Numbered from the stretch's first letter, positions 7,944 through 17,656 are shown. The stretch: 35,680 bases of DNA from Anaerotignum sp. (GCA_028710085.1 JAQUSU010000012.1:1-35680), one strand, 5' to 3'. The notes: generated from the letters alone by a model not told the origin. Translations and numbers: made by a program.

Positions 7944-9468
7944 GAGTACAATTTTTGGTAGTATACAGCATATGACCATTGCCAGAAAAATTACACTGCT
8001 ATATGGAGGAATTTTTTCCTTTTCCCTTTTCATCATCAGCTTATTTATGACCTTAAATATTACGGCGATACAACAGCGCACCATTAGAAGGGAACTGGCC
8101 ACAACAATTTTCAATATTGATGAGTACTTGCGGCAGGGGAAAATACTGAGTAATGATGCCCTACAAGATTTGTTGGATAATAAATATGTGGAAGTCAGTG
8201 TTTATTCAGAGAAAGAACAGGTATATTATTACAGTCATTTTGGAGAGGGCTCTTTTTTGCTGCAATCAGGTGAGCTAAAATTACAAGGGCCTGACGGTTA
8301 TTTTGGCAAAGAGGATGAGCTGACAGAGGAAAGACAGCGAGCGTTTGCGGAAGATGGGTTCAAAATTAGTGTGCAAAAAGAGGATGCGGAAAACTGCACC
8401 GAATATATTTTGGAAAATAACAAAAGGCAGCAGGTAATGCTGATTTCTACGATAATTCCTTCAAAAATTGGGTTTTACCGGGTGGAGGCGTTTAAACTTA
8501 TTGGTGCAAATTCCAATTTCCTTCAGGGCTTTATTGTAAAGCTGGCCACCATAGATTTTATCGGGATATTTTGCGCTTTTTTAATTGGTCAGTATATTAG
8601 CCGTAGAATGCTGCAGCCCGTTGAAGCAATTCGCTCAGCAGCGGAGCGTATTACCATAGAGGACTTGAGCCAGCGTATTGAAACGGACGGACCTGAGGAT
8701 GAAATGAAGGAATTGACAGTAACGTTTAACTCCATGATTGATCGATTGGAGAACTCTTTTCAACGGCAAAATCAGTTTGTTTCCGATGCCTCCCATGAGC
8801 TTCGAACGCCAATTTCTGTGATTCAAGGCTATGCAAACCTCATTAACCGCTGGGGGAAAAGTGACCCGGATATTTTGCAAGAGTCCATAGATTCCATTTT
8901 AAGTGAAACAGAGCACATGAGTGCCCTGATTCGGAAGCTTCTTTTTTTGGCAAAAGGAGATCAGAACCGTATGCTGGTACAAAAGAAACTGGTTTCTTTA
9001 AATGAGATTGCCGGTGAAATTGTGAGGGAGCTGGAGGTTCTGGAGGTGCATCGTCAGATTTTATTTGAAGAAAAGGATAAGGCTGAAATTTGGGGAGATC
9101 CAGACTTAATAAAGCAATTGCTTTGGATTCATGCCGAAAATGCATTAAAATATACAAAGGAGGGCGGATTAATTACCGTTCGGGTTTGGAAAGATAAAAA
9201 AAATGCCTATGTTTTTGTTCGTGATGATGGTGCGGGGATTTCCGCAGAGCATTTGCCACGGATATTTGACCGATTTTATCGTGTGGATCAATCCAGAAAC
9301 AAGGGGATTTCAGGGACAGGCTTAGGGCTATCCATTGCAAAATGGATTATGGACAGCCATTTTGGTCAAATTTCCGTAGAAAGTAAGGTTGGCGAGGGAA
9401 CTACTTTTATGAATGCCTTTGCTCTTTGCACGAAGCAAAAAAAAGAAGGGCAGAAAAAGGACAGCTAG
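7927..9468 (+). CDS. Membrane sensor histidine kinase (HAMP, HisKA, HATPase)
   Basis: FVSDASHELRTPISVIQGYANLI H-box, DDGAGIS, GTGLGLSIAKWI; start overlaps response regulator by 17 nt. Confidence 0.95.
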   Translation: MSKKSKSTIFGSIQHMTIARKITLLYGGIFSFSLFIISLFMTLNITAIQQRTIRRELATTIFNIDEYLRQGKILSNDALQDLLDNKYVEVSVYSEKEQVYYYSHFGEGSFLLQSGELKLQGPDGYFGKEDELTEERQRAFAEDGFKISVQKEDAENCTEYILENNKRQQVMLISTIIPSKIGFYRVEAFKLIGANSNFLQGFIVKLATIDFIGIFCAFLIGQYISRRMLQPVEAIRSAAERITIEDLSQRIETDGPEDEMKELTVTFNSMIDRLENSFQRQNQFVSDASHELRTPISVIQGYANLINRWGKSDPDILQESIDSILSETEHMSALIRKLLFLAKGDQNRMLVQKKLVSLNEIAGEIVRELEVLEVHRQILFEEKDKAEIWGDPDLIKQLLWIHAENALKYTKEGGLITVRVWKDKKNAYVFVRDDGAGISAEHLPRIFDRFYRVDQSRNKGISGTGLGLSIAKWIMDSHFGQISVESKVGEGTTFMNAFALCTKQKKEGQKKDS

Positions 9469-9482
9469 AAGATGCATAAGTT

Positions 9483-9578
9483 TAAGGCAACATCGCACAA
9501 TGCGTGGCGCTGTTTGTTTTGTCTGACGAAAAATCTGACTGCACAGCTGGATATACACAACTATGCGGTATTACCTTA
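9483..9578. repeat. MITE-like palindromic element, copy 3, internally deleted (96 bp)
   Basis: Both ends match copies 1 and 2 (TAAGGCAACATCGCACAAT ... AACTATGCGGTATTACCTTA); ~82 bp missing internally. Confidence 0.8.
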
Positions 9579-9605
9579 AATTTTCCTTAAGTTTCCTGTT
9601 TTTAT

Positions 9606-9634
9606 TTGATAAAGGAATAAATAGAGAGTATAAT
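9606..9634 (+). promoter_or_regulatory. Sigma-A-type promoter TTGATA-17-TATAAT
   Basis: Direct match; 17-nt spacer; upstream of gene at 9680. Confidence 0.75.
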
Positions 9635-9679
9635 CTATAAACATAACTTGTATTACAAATTTTTAAGGGGGAACTACTT

Positions 9680-11221
9680 ATGAGGAAAAAAATTGCTGCA
9701 CTTTTGTGCGCGGTAATGTGCGTCGCGGCATTTACCGGATGCTCCACTACGGAGTTGGGTTATCTGCAGATGAGTGCAGATTTGTTAAACCAAATGGAGG
9801 TTTGCGAAGCTTCCGGCAAGGTGAATATTGATTTAGATGTTGATGCAATGAAGGAATATGTTACAGATATTTCTAAGGCTGCAGGCTACACAGACGAAAT
9901 GATTGATGAATCTTTGGAAGGTTTGGAAGATTTCCAAGGCAAGAAGTCTGTTGTATTGGATTATGCAATCAAAATGGATATGAATAACCTTGATTACTAT
10001 TTAGACATGGACGTGACTTATGGTGGTAAGAAATATGACATGGGTGATATGTATTACGCACTGAAAGATGGCGTTTATGTTTCCGGTACAACAATATGGG
10101 GCGCATATCAGCTGTTCGCAGATATGGCCAAGGCAGATGATACAAGCTATATTTTAGATGAAAACTTTGCAAAAGAATTAAAAGCAGCCTTAGACCAAAG
10201 CAAATATATTAAAGTAATGTCTATGGATGAATTAGGGCTGACAGATGAAGAAGTTGCAAAAATAGCTCCTGAGGGCGGCTTTGGCGATTTGTACGCTTCT
10301 GTAATGGATTTCTATAAAAATGCATTCGCCGGCTTTACTACAAACATGGTAAGTGAGGTTTCCGGTGGATACAAGATTCAGGCAGATGGTAAGGCAGTAG
10401 CACAATTATTGGTTGATTTATTAGACTATGTTGGCAATAACCCTGATACAGTGTTAGCTGCAACAACAACATATATGATGGATGTAATGAAGGTTATGAA
10501 TTCTTCTCAGGAAGATATGGATGCTTTCAAAGCCGAAATGGACGCAGCGAAGGAAAATACAGCTTCCATTAAGGCAACAACGGATTCTATGAAATTGATG
10601 CTGCAGCAGGCAATTTCGTCTCCCGCAGTTTCTAAGGTTTTGAACAGCTTGGCATATGAAGAAACAATCACAAAAGCAGGCGTTGGTTATAATGCGAAGG
10701 GAACCTTTGCGATTACAAATGGCAGCAAGAGCGTTTTGAAGGTAACAAGCACCGGTAACGTAAAAGCGGGCAGCGGCAAGGTTGTTGTACCTGCAACAAG
10801 CATCAGCAGTGATGATTTTGATGCAAAAATGACAGCTTTGAATGAAAAATACAACCCTGTTGCAGGCGTAACTGTTCTTTGGGGCTGGGAAGGCAATTCC
10901 GAAGCAATGCTGACAATGGATAGAGCGGAAGACTCCTTCTTTGGGAGCTCTACCGATGCTGATGTAACAGAGTTTGTTGAGAAAGATGGTCGCGTTTATC
11001 TGCCTTTGCGTGTGATTTGTGAAGCTTTGGGCGAAACCGTTGAATGGAACAATGCTGAAAAGACAGCTTATATCGTTCGTGCAGATGGAAAGACAGCAAT
11101 GAAGGGTATTGTTCAGGATGGAAAGTCTTATATCAGCGTGCGTGATTTTGAAAAATTAGGCTATACCGTTGATTATCAGACAGTAGATGACTTAAAGCAG
11201 GTAACTGTAGCTAAAAAGTAA
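9680..11221 (+). CDS. Lipoprotein with C-terminal copper-amine-oxidase-N-like (stalk) domain
   Basis: Signal MRKKIAALLCAVMCVAAFTGC; C-terminal VYLPLRVICEALGETVEWNNAEKTAYI...SYISVRDFEKLGYTVDY. Confidence 0.8.
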   Translation: MRKKIAALLCAVMCVAAFTGCSTTELGYLQMSADLLNQMEVCEASGKVNIDLDVDAMKEYVTDISKAAGYTDEMIDESLEGLEDFQGKKSVVLDYAIKMDMNNLDYYLDMDVTYGGKKYDMGDMYYALKDGVYVSGTTIWGAYQLFADMAKADDTSYILDENFAKELKAALDQSKYIKVMSMDELGLTDEEVAKIAPEGGFGDLYASVMDFYKNAFAGFTTNMVSEVSGGYKIQADGKAVAQLLVDLLDYVGNNPDTVLAATTTYMMDVMKVMNSSQEDMDAFKAEMDAAKENTASIKATTDSMKLMLQQAISSPAVSKVLNSLAYEETITKAGVGYNAKGTFAITNGSKSVLKVTSTGNVKAGSGKVVVPATSISSDDFDAKMTALNEKYNPVAGVTVLWGWEGNSEAMLTMDRAEDSFFGSSTDADVTEFVEKDGRVYLPLRVICEALGETVEWNNAEKTAYIVRADGKTAMKGIVQDGKSYISVRDFEKLGYTVDYQTVDDLKQVTVAKK

Positions 11222-11232
11222 ATTGATATTTA

Positions 11233-11268
11233 AATAAGAGGCAGCATCAAACGATGCTGCCTCTTATT
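11233..11268. terminator. Bidirectional terminator between convergent genes; overlaps the minus-strand stop codon
   Basis: AATAAGAGGCAGCATC-aaac-GATGCTGCCTCTTATT. Confidence 0.8.
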
Positions 11269-12128
11269 TCTTTTATTCTGGGTTTCATTGCTTCCCATAA
11301 GGAATAGGGAATGGCTAGGTTTCCTCTTCCTGTTCCTAAGCTGATGAGGGGTTTGTTTTCACCGTGGAAATCACTGCCGCCGGAAGGAAAAAGAGAATAC
11401 CTTTTTGCTAATTTCATCATGTTCTTTCTTTGAGAAGGTGTATAGGTTGAATAAAAGCATTCGATTCCGTCCAAGCCTAAAGGTGCCAATTCCTGGCAGA
11501 GAGCATCCAATTGATCTTGCGCAAGATGATAGAGCGTAGGATGGGCGAGAATGCTGATGCCACCTGCGAGATGGATTGCTTCGATACATTCCCCGGGGGT
11601 AGAGAGGATTCTTGGGACATAGCCGGGGAGCCCTTGAGATAGATATTTGGAAAAGGCCTCATCTCTTGTATAGACATAGCCTTTTTTCAAAAGAACGTTG
11701 GCAAAATGGGCACGGGTTATGATTTCTCCGCCCGCATTTTGAAAGACTTCCTCTATGGTTACAGGCAGACCGATTTGGGTGAGTTGCGCAGCCATTTTTA
11801 TATTTCTGTTATGTCGATTTTGCTGTATGGTTTCCATTTGTTCTGTCCAAACTGAAGCCTTGGGGTCAAAGCCCAAACCAACAATATGCAGCTCAGGTTG
11901 GTGGAAGCTCTGGCATCGGGCGGCCAGCTCAATTCCCGGTATGGTTTCAATACCATGATTTTTGCCCGCCATAAGGAGTTCCTCTATGCCATCTATGGTA
12001 TCGTGATCCGTTAATGCAATGGCGCTAAGCCCTTGTTTTTTGGCTAAGAGAACAAGACCCTCCGGGGAGAAGGTGCCGTCGGAGCAATGAGAGTGGGTAT
12101 GCAAGTCTACAATCTTGATTTTTTCCAT
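11247..12128 (-). CDS. PHP-domain metal-dependent phosphoesterase
   Basis: VDLHTHSHCSDGTFSPEGL, ALTDHDTIDG, ILAHPTL, GSDFHG motifs; start at 12128 after SD ggaggaa. Confidence 0.92.
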   Translation of the reverse strand: MEKIKIVDLHTHSHCSDGTFSPEGLVLLAKKQGLSAIALTDHDTIDGIEELLMAGKNHGIETIPGIELAARCQSFHQPELHIVGLGFDPKASVWTEQMETIQQNRHNRNIKMAAQLTQIGLPVTIEEVFQNAGGEIITRAHFANVLLKKGYVYTRDEAFSKYLSQGLPGYVPRILSTPGECIEAIHLAGGISILAHPTLYHLAQDQLDALCQELAPLGLDGIECFYSTYTPSQRKNMMKLAKRYSLFPSGGSDFHGENKPLISLGTGRGNLAIPYSLWEAMKPRIKEIRGSIV

Positions 12129-12284
12129 ATTCCTTCCTCCTTTATTTTTTAGTATACCATAAAAAGGTAAAATAATGGAAATTTTATAAGAATTACAACG
12201 CAGGCGAGCTGTTTTTTGAGATTGTATCATATTTCACGAGCTTCTCCCATAAAATAAACCAAAGCAAATTGGGAGAGGATATTA

Positions 12285-12719
12285 TTGAAAGGAAAAAAGA
12301 GAGAAACAAAGAAAAAAATACAGAAAAAAAGGGAAAGTATGGAAAAGCAAGGCGGGCAGGGCTTGATCTGTATGGTCAAAGGCATGGCTATCGCATATGC
12401 AATTACTTGTATTTTCTTTGTTGCCTACGGGCTTATTCTTACATACACAGATGTTTCGGAACAAAGCCTACCTATGATTGCTTTGGCATGCACCGCCATT
12501 TCTTGCGCCATTGCTGGGTATGATTGGGCAAAATGTCGCAAGAAAAACGGCTTATTGATGGGGTTAATGGCCGGGTTGGTTTACACAGTAATCCTGTTTG
12601 TTGTGACCGCCTTGGCAAGTGATACCTTTACGGTGGGAATGTCTAAGGTTATGACTCTGATTGTTGCTTTCGCAGGCGGTGGAATCGGCGGTATTTTGGG
12701 TGTTAATGGGAAAAAATGA
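12285..12719 (+). CDS. TIGR04086/YrzE-like small membrane protein
   Basis: Four hydrophobic segments with Gly-rich C-terminus (AGGGIGGILGVNGKK); position upstream of secDF. The true start may be internal (e.g. MEKQGGQG). Confidence 0.65.
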   Translation: MKGKKRETKKKIQKKRESMEKQGGQGLICMVKGMAIAYAITCIFFVAYGLILTYTDVSEQSLPMIALACTAISCAIAGYDWAKCRKKNGLLMGLMAGLVYTVILFVVTALASDTFTVGMSKVMTLIVAFAGGGIGGILGVNGKK

Positions 12720-12727
12720 AAAAACAC

Positions 12728-12755
12728 TTGAAAAATTTGTACATTGTGTTATACT
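12728..12755 (+). promoter_or_regulatory. Putative promoter TTGAAA-16-TATACT upstream of secD
   Basis: Direct near-consensus match. Confidence 0.55.
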
Positions 12756-12829
12756 AACTGCTATGAGAGGCTGAAAATCCACATCTATGTGTGGTTTGGA
12801 AGGCTTTTTAATTAAAAAAATTTGAAGCA

Positions 12830-12873
12830 GGCTGGTTTCTCCTTCCTTATATAAGGAGAACCGCCTTTCTTTT
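12830..12873 (+). terminator. Terminator-like hairpin in the secD leader
   Basis: GGCTGGTTTCTCCTT...AAGGAGAACCGCC followed by TTTCTTTT. Confidence 0.5.
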
Positions 12874-12895
12874 GTGCAAAATCATGATTGCACAA
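12872..12895 (+). other. Second leader hairpin directly before the secD SD
   Basis: TTGTGCA-aaatcatgat-TGCACAA. Confidence 0.45.
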
Positions 12896-12915
12896 AGATT
12901 TCAGGAGGGCTCAAG

Positions 12916-14154
12916 ATGAAAACAAAGGGAAGACTAATGCTGCTGCTGATGCTTATTGTAGCATTAGGCTTAAGCACACTATCCTACTACGGAGTTGGTG
13001 AGAAAAAGCAGTTTAGCTTCAATAATATCAAACAAGGCTTAGACTTAAGCGGTGGTGTTGATATTGTGTATGAGGCTGACAAGGAAGAGGTTTCAGATGA
13101 AGAAATGTCGGCGGCAATTTCTTTGCTGCAAGGACGTCTTGACTGGAATGGTTGGACAGAAGCAGAAGCAGCGAGAGAAGGCGAAAAGCGTATTCGTGTG
13201 CAAATTCCTGGGGTAGATAATGCCGAGGAAGCAATACAAGAAATTGGACAGACAGCCCAGCTTGTTTTTGCGGATGAGGACGGAAATGTATTGCTTACCG
13301 GCGATATGGTAACGAATGCGACAAAGCAGGTTGGAGCACTATCTCAAAACGGCCCTTCCGAACCCTATGTTTCGTTGGAATTCAACGAAGAAGGGGCACA
13401 ACGTTTTGCAGAAGCAACAGCAGAAAATATCGGAAAAACAATTATGATTGTTATGGATGATTCGGTCATTAGTGCACCTACCGTCCAGGCGGAAATTACA
13501 GATGGGAATGCGATTATTTCAGGGAGTTTTACCGGAGAAAGTGCGGAAAACTTAGCGGCGCTGATTCGTGCCGGTTCTCTGCCGTTTAACTTAAATGTAA
13601 TTCAAATGAATAATGTTGGTGCCAGATTGGGAGCGGATGCGCTTTCTACCGGTATTCTTGCCGGTATCATTGGCATTGTGTTGGTACTGTTGTATATGCT
13701 TTTCCCATATAAGATTTTAGGCTTTGCAGCCGATTGGGCATTAATCATATACATTGCCTTAGAGATGTTGGCTTTAAGCTTGTTCCACATTACCTTAACA
13801 CTGCCGGGTATTGCCGGTATTGTTCTTTCCATTGGTATGGCGGTGGATGCCAACGTTGTAATTTTTGAACGTATCAAAGAAGAATTGATTATTGGAAAGA
13901 CACTGCGTTCTGCGGTGAAGATAGGTTTTTCAAGGGCATTACCTGCCATTGTGGATGGTAATATTACGACTTTAATTGCAGCGGCTGTATTGTTCTTTTT
14001 GGGTTCAGGAACCATAAAAGGCTTTGCTACTACGTTAATGATTGGTATCATCATTTCCATGTTCACGGCTTTGGTTGTGACAAGAATTATTGTAAATAGC
14101 TTGATAAAAGCCGGATTTCAAAACCCTAAAAACTATGGGTTTCGAGTAAAGTGA
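12916..14154 (+). CDS. secD: Protein translocase subunit SecD
   Basis: LDLSGGVDIVYEAD, AALIRAGSLPFNL, GMAVDANVVIFERIKEE; SD AGGAGG at 12903. Confidence 0.95.
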   Translation: MKTKGRLMLLLMLIVALGLSTLSYYGVGEKKQFSFNNIKQGLDLSGGVDIVYEADKEEVSDEEMSAAISLLQGRLDWNGWTEAEAAREGEKRIRVQIPGVDNAEEAIQEIGQTAQLVFADEDGNVLLTGDMVTNATKQVGALSQNGPSEPYVSLEFNEEGAQRFAEATAENIGKTIMIVMDDSVISAPTVQAEITDGNAIISGSFTGESAENLAALIRAGSLPFNLNVIQMNNVGARLGADALSTGILAGIIGIVLVLLYMLFPYKILGFAADWALIIYIALEMLALSLFHITLTLPGIAGIVLSIGMAVDANVVIFERIKEELIIGKTLRSAVKIGFSRALPAIVDGNITTLIAAAVLFFLGSGTIKGFATTLMIGIIISMFTALVVTRIIVNSLIKAGFQNPKNYGFRVK

Positions 14155-14167
14155 GGAGGTGGCAAAA

Positions 14168-15052
14168 ATGAAAATAATTGAGAATAGAAAGAAATTTTTT
14201 GCCCTTTCCTTGATACTGATTATGATTGGCTTCGCAGCAATGTTTTATCAAGCCAGCAAGGGCAACGGTATGCTGAATTGGGATGTGGACTTTACAGGTG
14301 GTACGTCCATGGAAATTGACATGGGAGAGGCTTTTGACCATGAAAAACTGAACCAGATTATTTTTGACGTTACAGGACAAAATAGTCCCCAAATTCAAGA
14401 TATTATCGGGACGAATGAGGTTGCGGTTAAATTACAATCTATTGATAGTGAAACAAGAGGGGATTTGGAAGATGCCCTCAAGGCAGAGTTTCCTTTGGCA
14501 GACGTAAAAAGATCAGCTGATGTAAGTGGTACAGTCAGCGGGGAGATGCAAAAGGCGGCAATGAAAGCAACGCTGCTTGCATGTGTGGCGATGTTAATCT
14601 ATATTTCCATTCGGTTTAAAGATATTAGAGCGGGTGGCAGTGCGATTATTGCTTTAATTCACGATGTTTTGGTTGTTATTGCGGCATATGCTATTTTCCG
14701 TATTCCCGTGAATAATGCGTTTATTGCTGTAATTTTAACCATTCTGGGTTATTCGGTTAATGCAACCATTGTAATTTTTGACCGAATTCGTGAAAATCAC
14801 GATCGGTTTTCACCTCGTGAAACCGCTGAAAAAATCAACAAAAGCATTACACAAACATTGGCCAGATCCATTAATACTTCCGTTACTACATTCTTTACCG
14901 TAGGTGCAATTTATGTAATTGGCGTTCAGTCCATTAAAGAATTTGCCCTTCCTATGATGGTAGGTATTGTTATTGGGGCATATTCCTCAATTTGTATTTC
15001 AGGTTCTGTTTGGTACACTTTATTGCCAAAAGAGAAAAGTAAGATAAAATAG
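14168..15052 (+). CDS. secF: Protein translocase subunit SecF
   Basis: WDVDFTGGTSMEID, GYSVNATIVIFDRIREN, LARSINTSVTT. Confidence 0.95.
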   Translation: MKIIENRKKFFALSLILIMIGFAAMFYQASKGNGMLNWDVDFTGGTSMEIDMGEAFDHEKLNQIIFDVTGQNSPQIQDIIGTNEVAVKLQSIDSETRGDLEDALKAEFPLADVKRSADVSGTVSGEMQKAAMKATLLACVAMLIYISIRFKDIRAGGSAIIALIHDVLVVIAAYAIFRIPVNNAFIAVILTILGYSVNATIVIFDRIRENHDRFSPRETAEKINKSITQTLARSINTSVTTFFTVGAIYVIGVQSIKEFALPMMVGIVIGAYSSICISGSVWYTLLPKEKSKIK

Positions 15053-15060
15053 TGAGATAA

Positions 15061-15092
15061 AACAGCAGGGTGTAGGCCTTGCTGTTTTTTTA
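15061..15092 (+). terminator. Intrinsic terminator after secF
   Basis: AACAGCAGGgtgtaggCCTTGCTGTTTTTTT. Confidence 0.75.
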
Positions 15093-15201
15093 TTTGCAAA
15101 ATTGGTGTGAGTGGGATTTTTCGAAAGACGGTGATTGAACGGCTTATTCGTTTTGGGTAAGCTGAGGAAAGATTCCTTGTTCCATTCTTTTTCTAATATG
15201 A

Positions 15202-15207
15202 TATAAT
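15202..15207 (+). promoter_or_regulatory. -10 element TATAAT upstream of recJ
   Basis: TATAAT about 25 nt before ATG 15232; weak -35 (TTCCAT, 16-nt spacer). Confidence 0.4.
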
Positions 15208-15231
15208 AATGGAGTTAAAGGAGTTGTTTGA

Positions 15232-17007
15232 ATGAAGCGATGGTTATTGAAAAGATCCAAAATAGATACGTCTGTTATGGCTAGGGAACTGGGAATTAAG
15301 GAAGCTGTTGCTTGTGTTCTTGCAAACAGAGGGCTGGGAGAGCGGCAGTGTGCAAGGAATTTTATGTTTGGAGCCTTGGAGGATCTGCGAGATCCGTTTT
15401 TGATGAAGGATATGGCTTTGGCAATTGATTTGATTGCCCAAGGGATCAAACAAAATAAGAAAATTGCTGTTTACGGGGATTATGACGTGGATGGCGTTAT
15501 GAGTACCACTATACTTTACAGAACCATTTTAAGATGCGGCGGGGATGCAGTTTATTATGTGCCCCATAGGCAGAAAGAAGGATATGGCCTGAATATGAAA
15601 GCCATAGACCAATTGGCAAAAGAAGGAGTCAAGGTGCTCTTTACTTGTGATAACGGTATTGCAGCTTTGGAAGAAACCAAAAAAGCAAAAGAGCTTGGAA
15701 TGACTGTTGTGATTTTAGACCATCATGAGCCCGGTTTTTTGGAGGTGAATGGAGAAAAGGAGGATGTGCTTCCTGAGGCAGATGCGGTAATTGATCCCAA
15801 GCAAAAAGATTGTACCTATCCTTTTTCCATGTTTTGCGCTGCGGGAATTGCCTATAAGCTCGCATTAGCGTTATTGGGTGCTTTTGGAATAAAGGATGTG
15901 GCTCTGGAAAAAGAGTTTTTATGCTTTGGTGCCATTGCAACCGTTTGTGATATTGTGGATTTATTGGACGAAAACAGAATTTTAGTTCGGCGGGGGCTAA
16001 AGGAAATACCCAAAACCACGAATATGGGTTTACGGGTTTTGATAGAAGAAACAGGAATCGCACAGAAGCATATGGGTGAATATCATTTGGGTTTTATCAT
16101 AGGGCCTTGCATAAACGCCACAGGGCGGCTTGAAAGTGGCCGCAACGCCGTTGCACTTTTTTGCGAGGAGGACGAAACAAAGGCAAGAGAGATTGCAAGA
16201 ACGCTGGTAAAGCTGAATGAAGAACGAAAAAGCCTTACTGCCCAGGCTACTGCGCGGGCAATTGAACTTATCCAGCAGGAAGATATATTGAAGGATAGGG
16301 TTCTTGTTTTGTATGATGAGGATACCCATGAAAGCATTGCCGGGATTGTTGCGGGCAAGATTAAGGAGCGGTTTTATCGGCCTGTAATTGTCATTACTGG
16401 AAGCGCGGAGGGTGCCAAAGGCTCGGGAAGAAGTATTGAGGGGTATAATTTGTTTCAGGCGCTTTTTTACTGCAAAGAGCTGTTTATCCGTTTTGGGGGA
16501 CATGCCATGGCAGCGGGGCTTTCCTTGCCAAAAGAAAATATTCCTGTTTTAAGAGAAAAATTAAACGAAGGGTGCCAGCTGACAAAGGAACAAATGACGC
16601 CTGTTTTGCGTTTGGAAAAGCAGCTTTTTTTTACGGAAATTGATTTGGAGTTGGCAAAGGAAATACAAGCCTTGGCGCCCTTTGGAAAAGAAAATCATGC
16701 GCCGCTATTTGCTTCTAAAGGGATTTTGGTGGACAGGGTGGATTTGATCGGAAAAAACAAGGACATTCTTCGTATGACCTTGTCGGAGAGGAAAAGCGGT
16801 GTGCGTATTGCAGCGCTATCTTTTGATGGTTATGAAGAAATGCTGAATTTATTAAAAGAATTGAATCCGCAAGAAGAATGTGATAAAATGATGAACGGTG
16901 GGAAAATAACGCAAAAATTTGATTTTGCATACAGCATAGAAATAAATACATATAACGGTAGCAGGTCTGTGCAATTAATGATTAAAGATTTTAGGCTTTC
17001 AAAATAA
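15232..17007 (+). CDS. recJ: Single-stranded-DNA-specific exonuclease RecJ
   Basis: AVYGDYDVDGVMSTTILY, VILDHHEPG, NATGRLESG, RFGGHAMAAGLSL. Confidence 0.95.
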   Translation: MKRWLLKRSKIDTSVMARELGIKEAVACVLANRGLGERQCARNFMFGALEDLRDPFLMKDMALAIDLIAQGIKQNKKIAVYGDYDVDGVMSTTILYRTILRCGGDAVYYVPHRQKEGYGLNMKAIDQLAKEGVKVLFTCDNGIAALEETKKAKELGMTVVILDHHEPGFLEVNGEKEDVLPEADAVIDPKQKDCTYPFSMFCAAGIAYKLALALLGAFGIKDVALEKEFLCFGAIATVCDIVDLLDENRILVRRGLKEIPKTTNMGLRVLIEETGIAQKHMGEYHLGFIIGPCINATGRLESGRNAVALFCEEDETKAREIARTLVKLNEERKSLTAQATARAIELIQQEDILKDRVLVLYDEDTHESIAGIVAGKIKERFYRPVIVITGSAEGAKGSGRSIEGYNLFQALFYCKELFIRFGGHAMAAGLSLPKENIPVLREKLNEGCQLTKEQMTPVLRLEKQLFFTEIDLELAKEIQALAPFGKENHAPLFASKGILVDRVDLIGKNKDILRMTLSERKSGVRIAALSFDGYEEMLNLLKELNPQEECDKMMNGGKITQKFDFAYSIEINTYNGSRSVQLMIKDFRLSK

Positions 17008-17020
17008 GGAGGAGCGACAA

Positions 17021-17533
17021 ATGGAATTAAAAGATAAAATCAGATCTATCCCAGATTACCCTGAAAAAGGTGTTATGTTTCGGGATATTACCACTTTGCT
17101 TAAGGATGCAGACGCCTTAGCGGAAGCGGTGGAGCAAATGCAGAAAAACCTGGATGGGCTGGAGTTTGACTTGATTTTAGGGCCTGAGTCAAGAGGTTTT
17201 ATTTTTGGAATGCCAATTGCGTACAACTTAAAAAGAGGGTTTATTCCCATTCGTAAAAAGGGCAAGCTTCCTGCGGAGGTTGTCAGCAAAGAATATTCCT
17301 TGGAGTATGGTACGGCTGTGATTGAAATGCACAAGGATGCAGTGCAACCCGGACAAAAGGTTGTAATTGTGGATGATCTTTTGGCAACGGGGGGAACGGC
17401 AAGAGCCATTGTTGACATGGTTGAAAGCATTGGTGCAGAAGTGGTTTCCTTAAATTTCTTAATTGAGCTGGATTTTTTAAATGGCAGAGAGGTTCTGGAC
17501 GGATATAACGTTAAAACGGTAATACATTATTAA
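17021..17533 (+). CDS. apt: Adenine phosphoribosyltransferase
   Basis: IPDYPEKGVMFRDITTLL, GPESRGFIFG, VVIVDDLLATGGTARA. Confidence 0.97.
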   Translation: MELKDKIRSIPDYPEKGVMFRDITTLLKDADALAEAVEQMQKNLDGLEFDLILGPESRGFIFGMPIAYNLKRGFIPIRKKGKLPAEVVSKEYSLEYGTAVIEMHKDAVQPGQKVVIVDDLLATGGTARAIVDMVESIGAEVVSLNFLIELDFLNGREVLDGYNVKTVIHY

Positions 17534-17586
17534 AAATATTCGGAGAAGCGGTAACTTTCATTTTGGAAGAGAAGCTTTTTCATAAG

Positions 17587-17617
17587 AAAGGCTGATACTG
17601 TTTAAGTATCAGCCTTT
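17587..17617. terminator. Intrinsic terminator after apt
   Basis: AAAGGCTGATACT-gttta-AGTATCAGCCTTT. Confidence 0.8.
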
Positions 17618-17656
17618 CATTATTTTCGTTATAAAGAATCGTGCTTGCCTTACCAA

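Noticed and set aside
12720-12915. SCIFF (six-Cys) peptide gene expected near TIGR04086/secD in some clostridia
   Set aside because: No short Cys-rich ORF present between the membrane protein and secD
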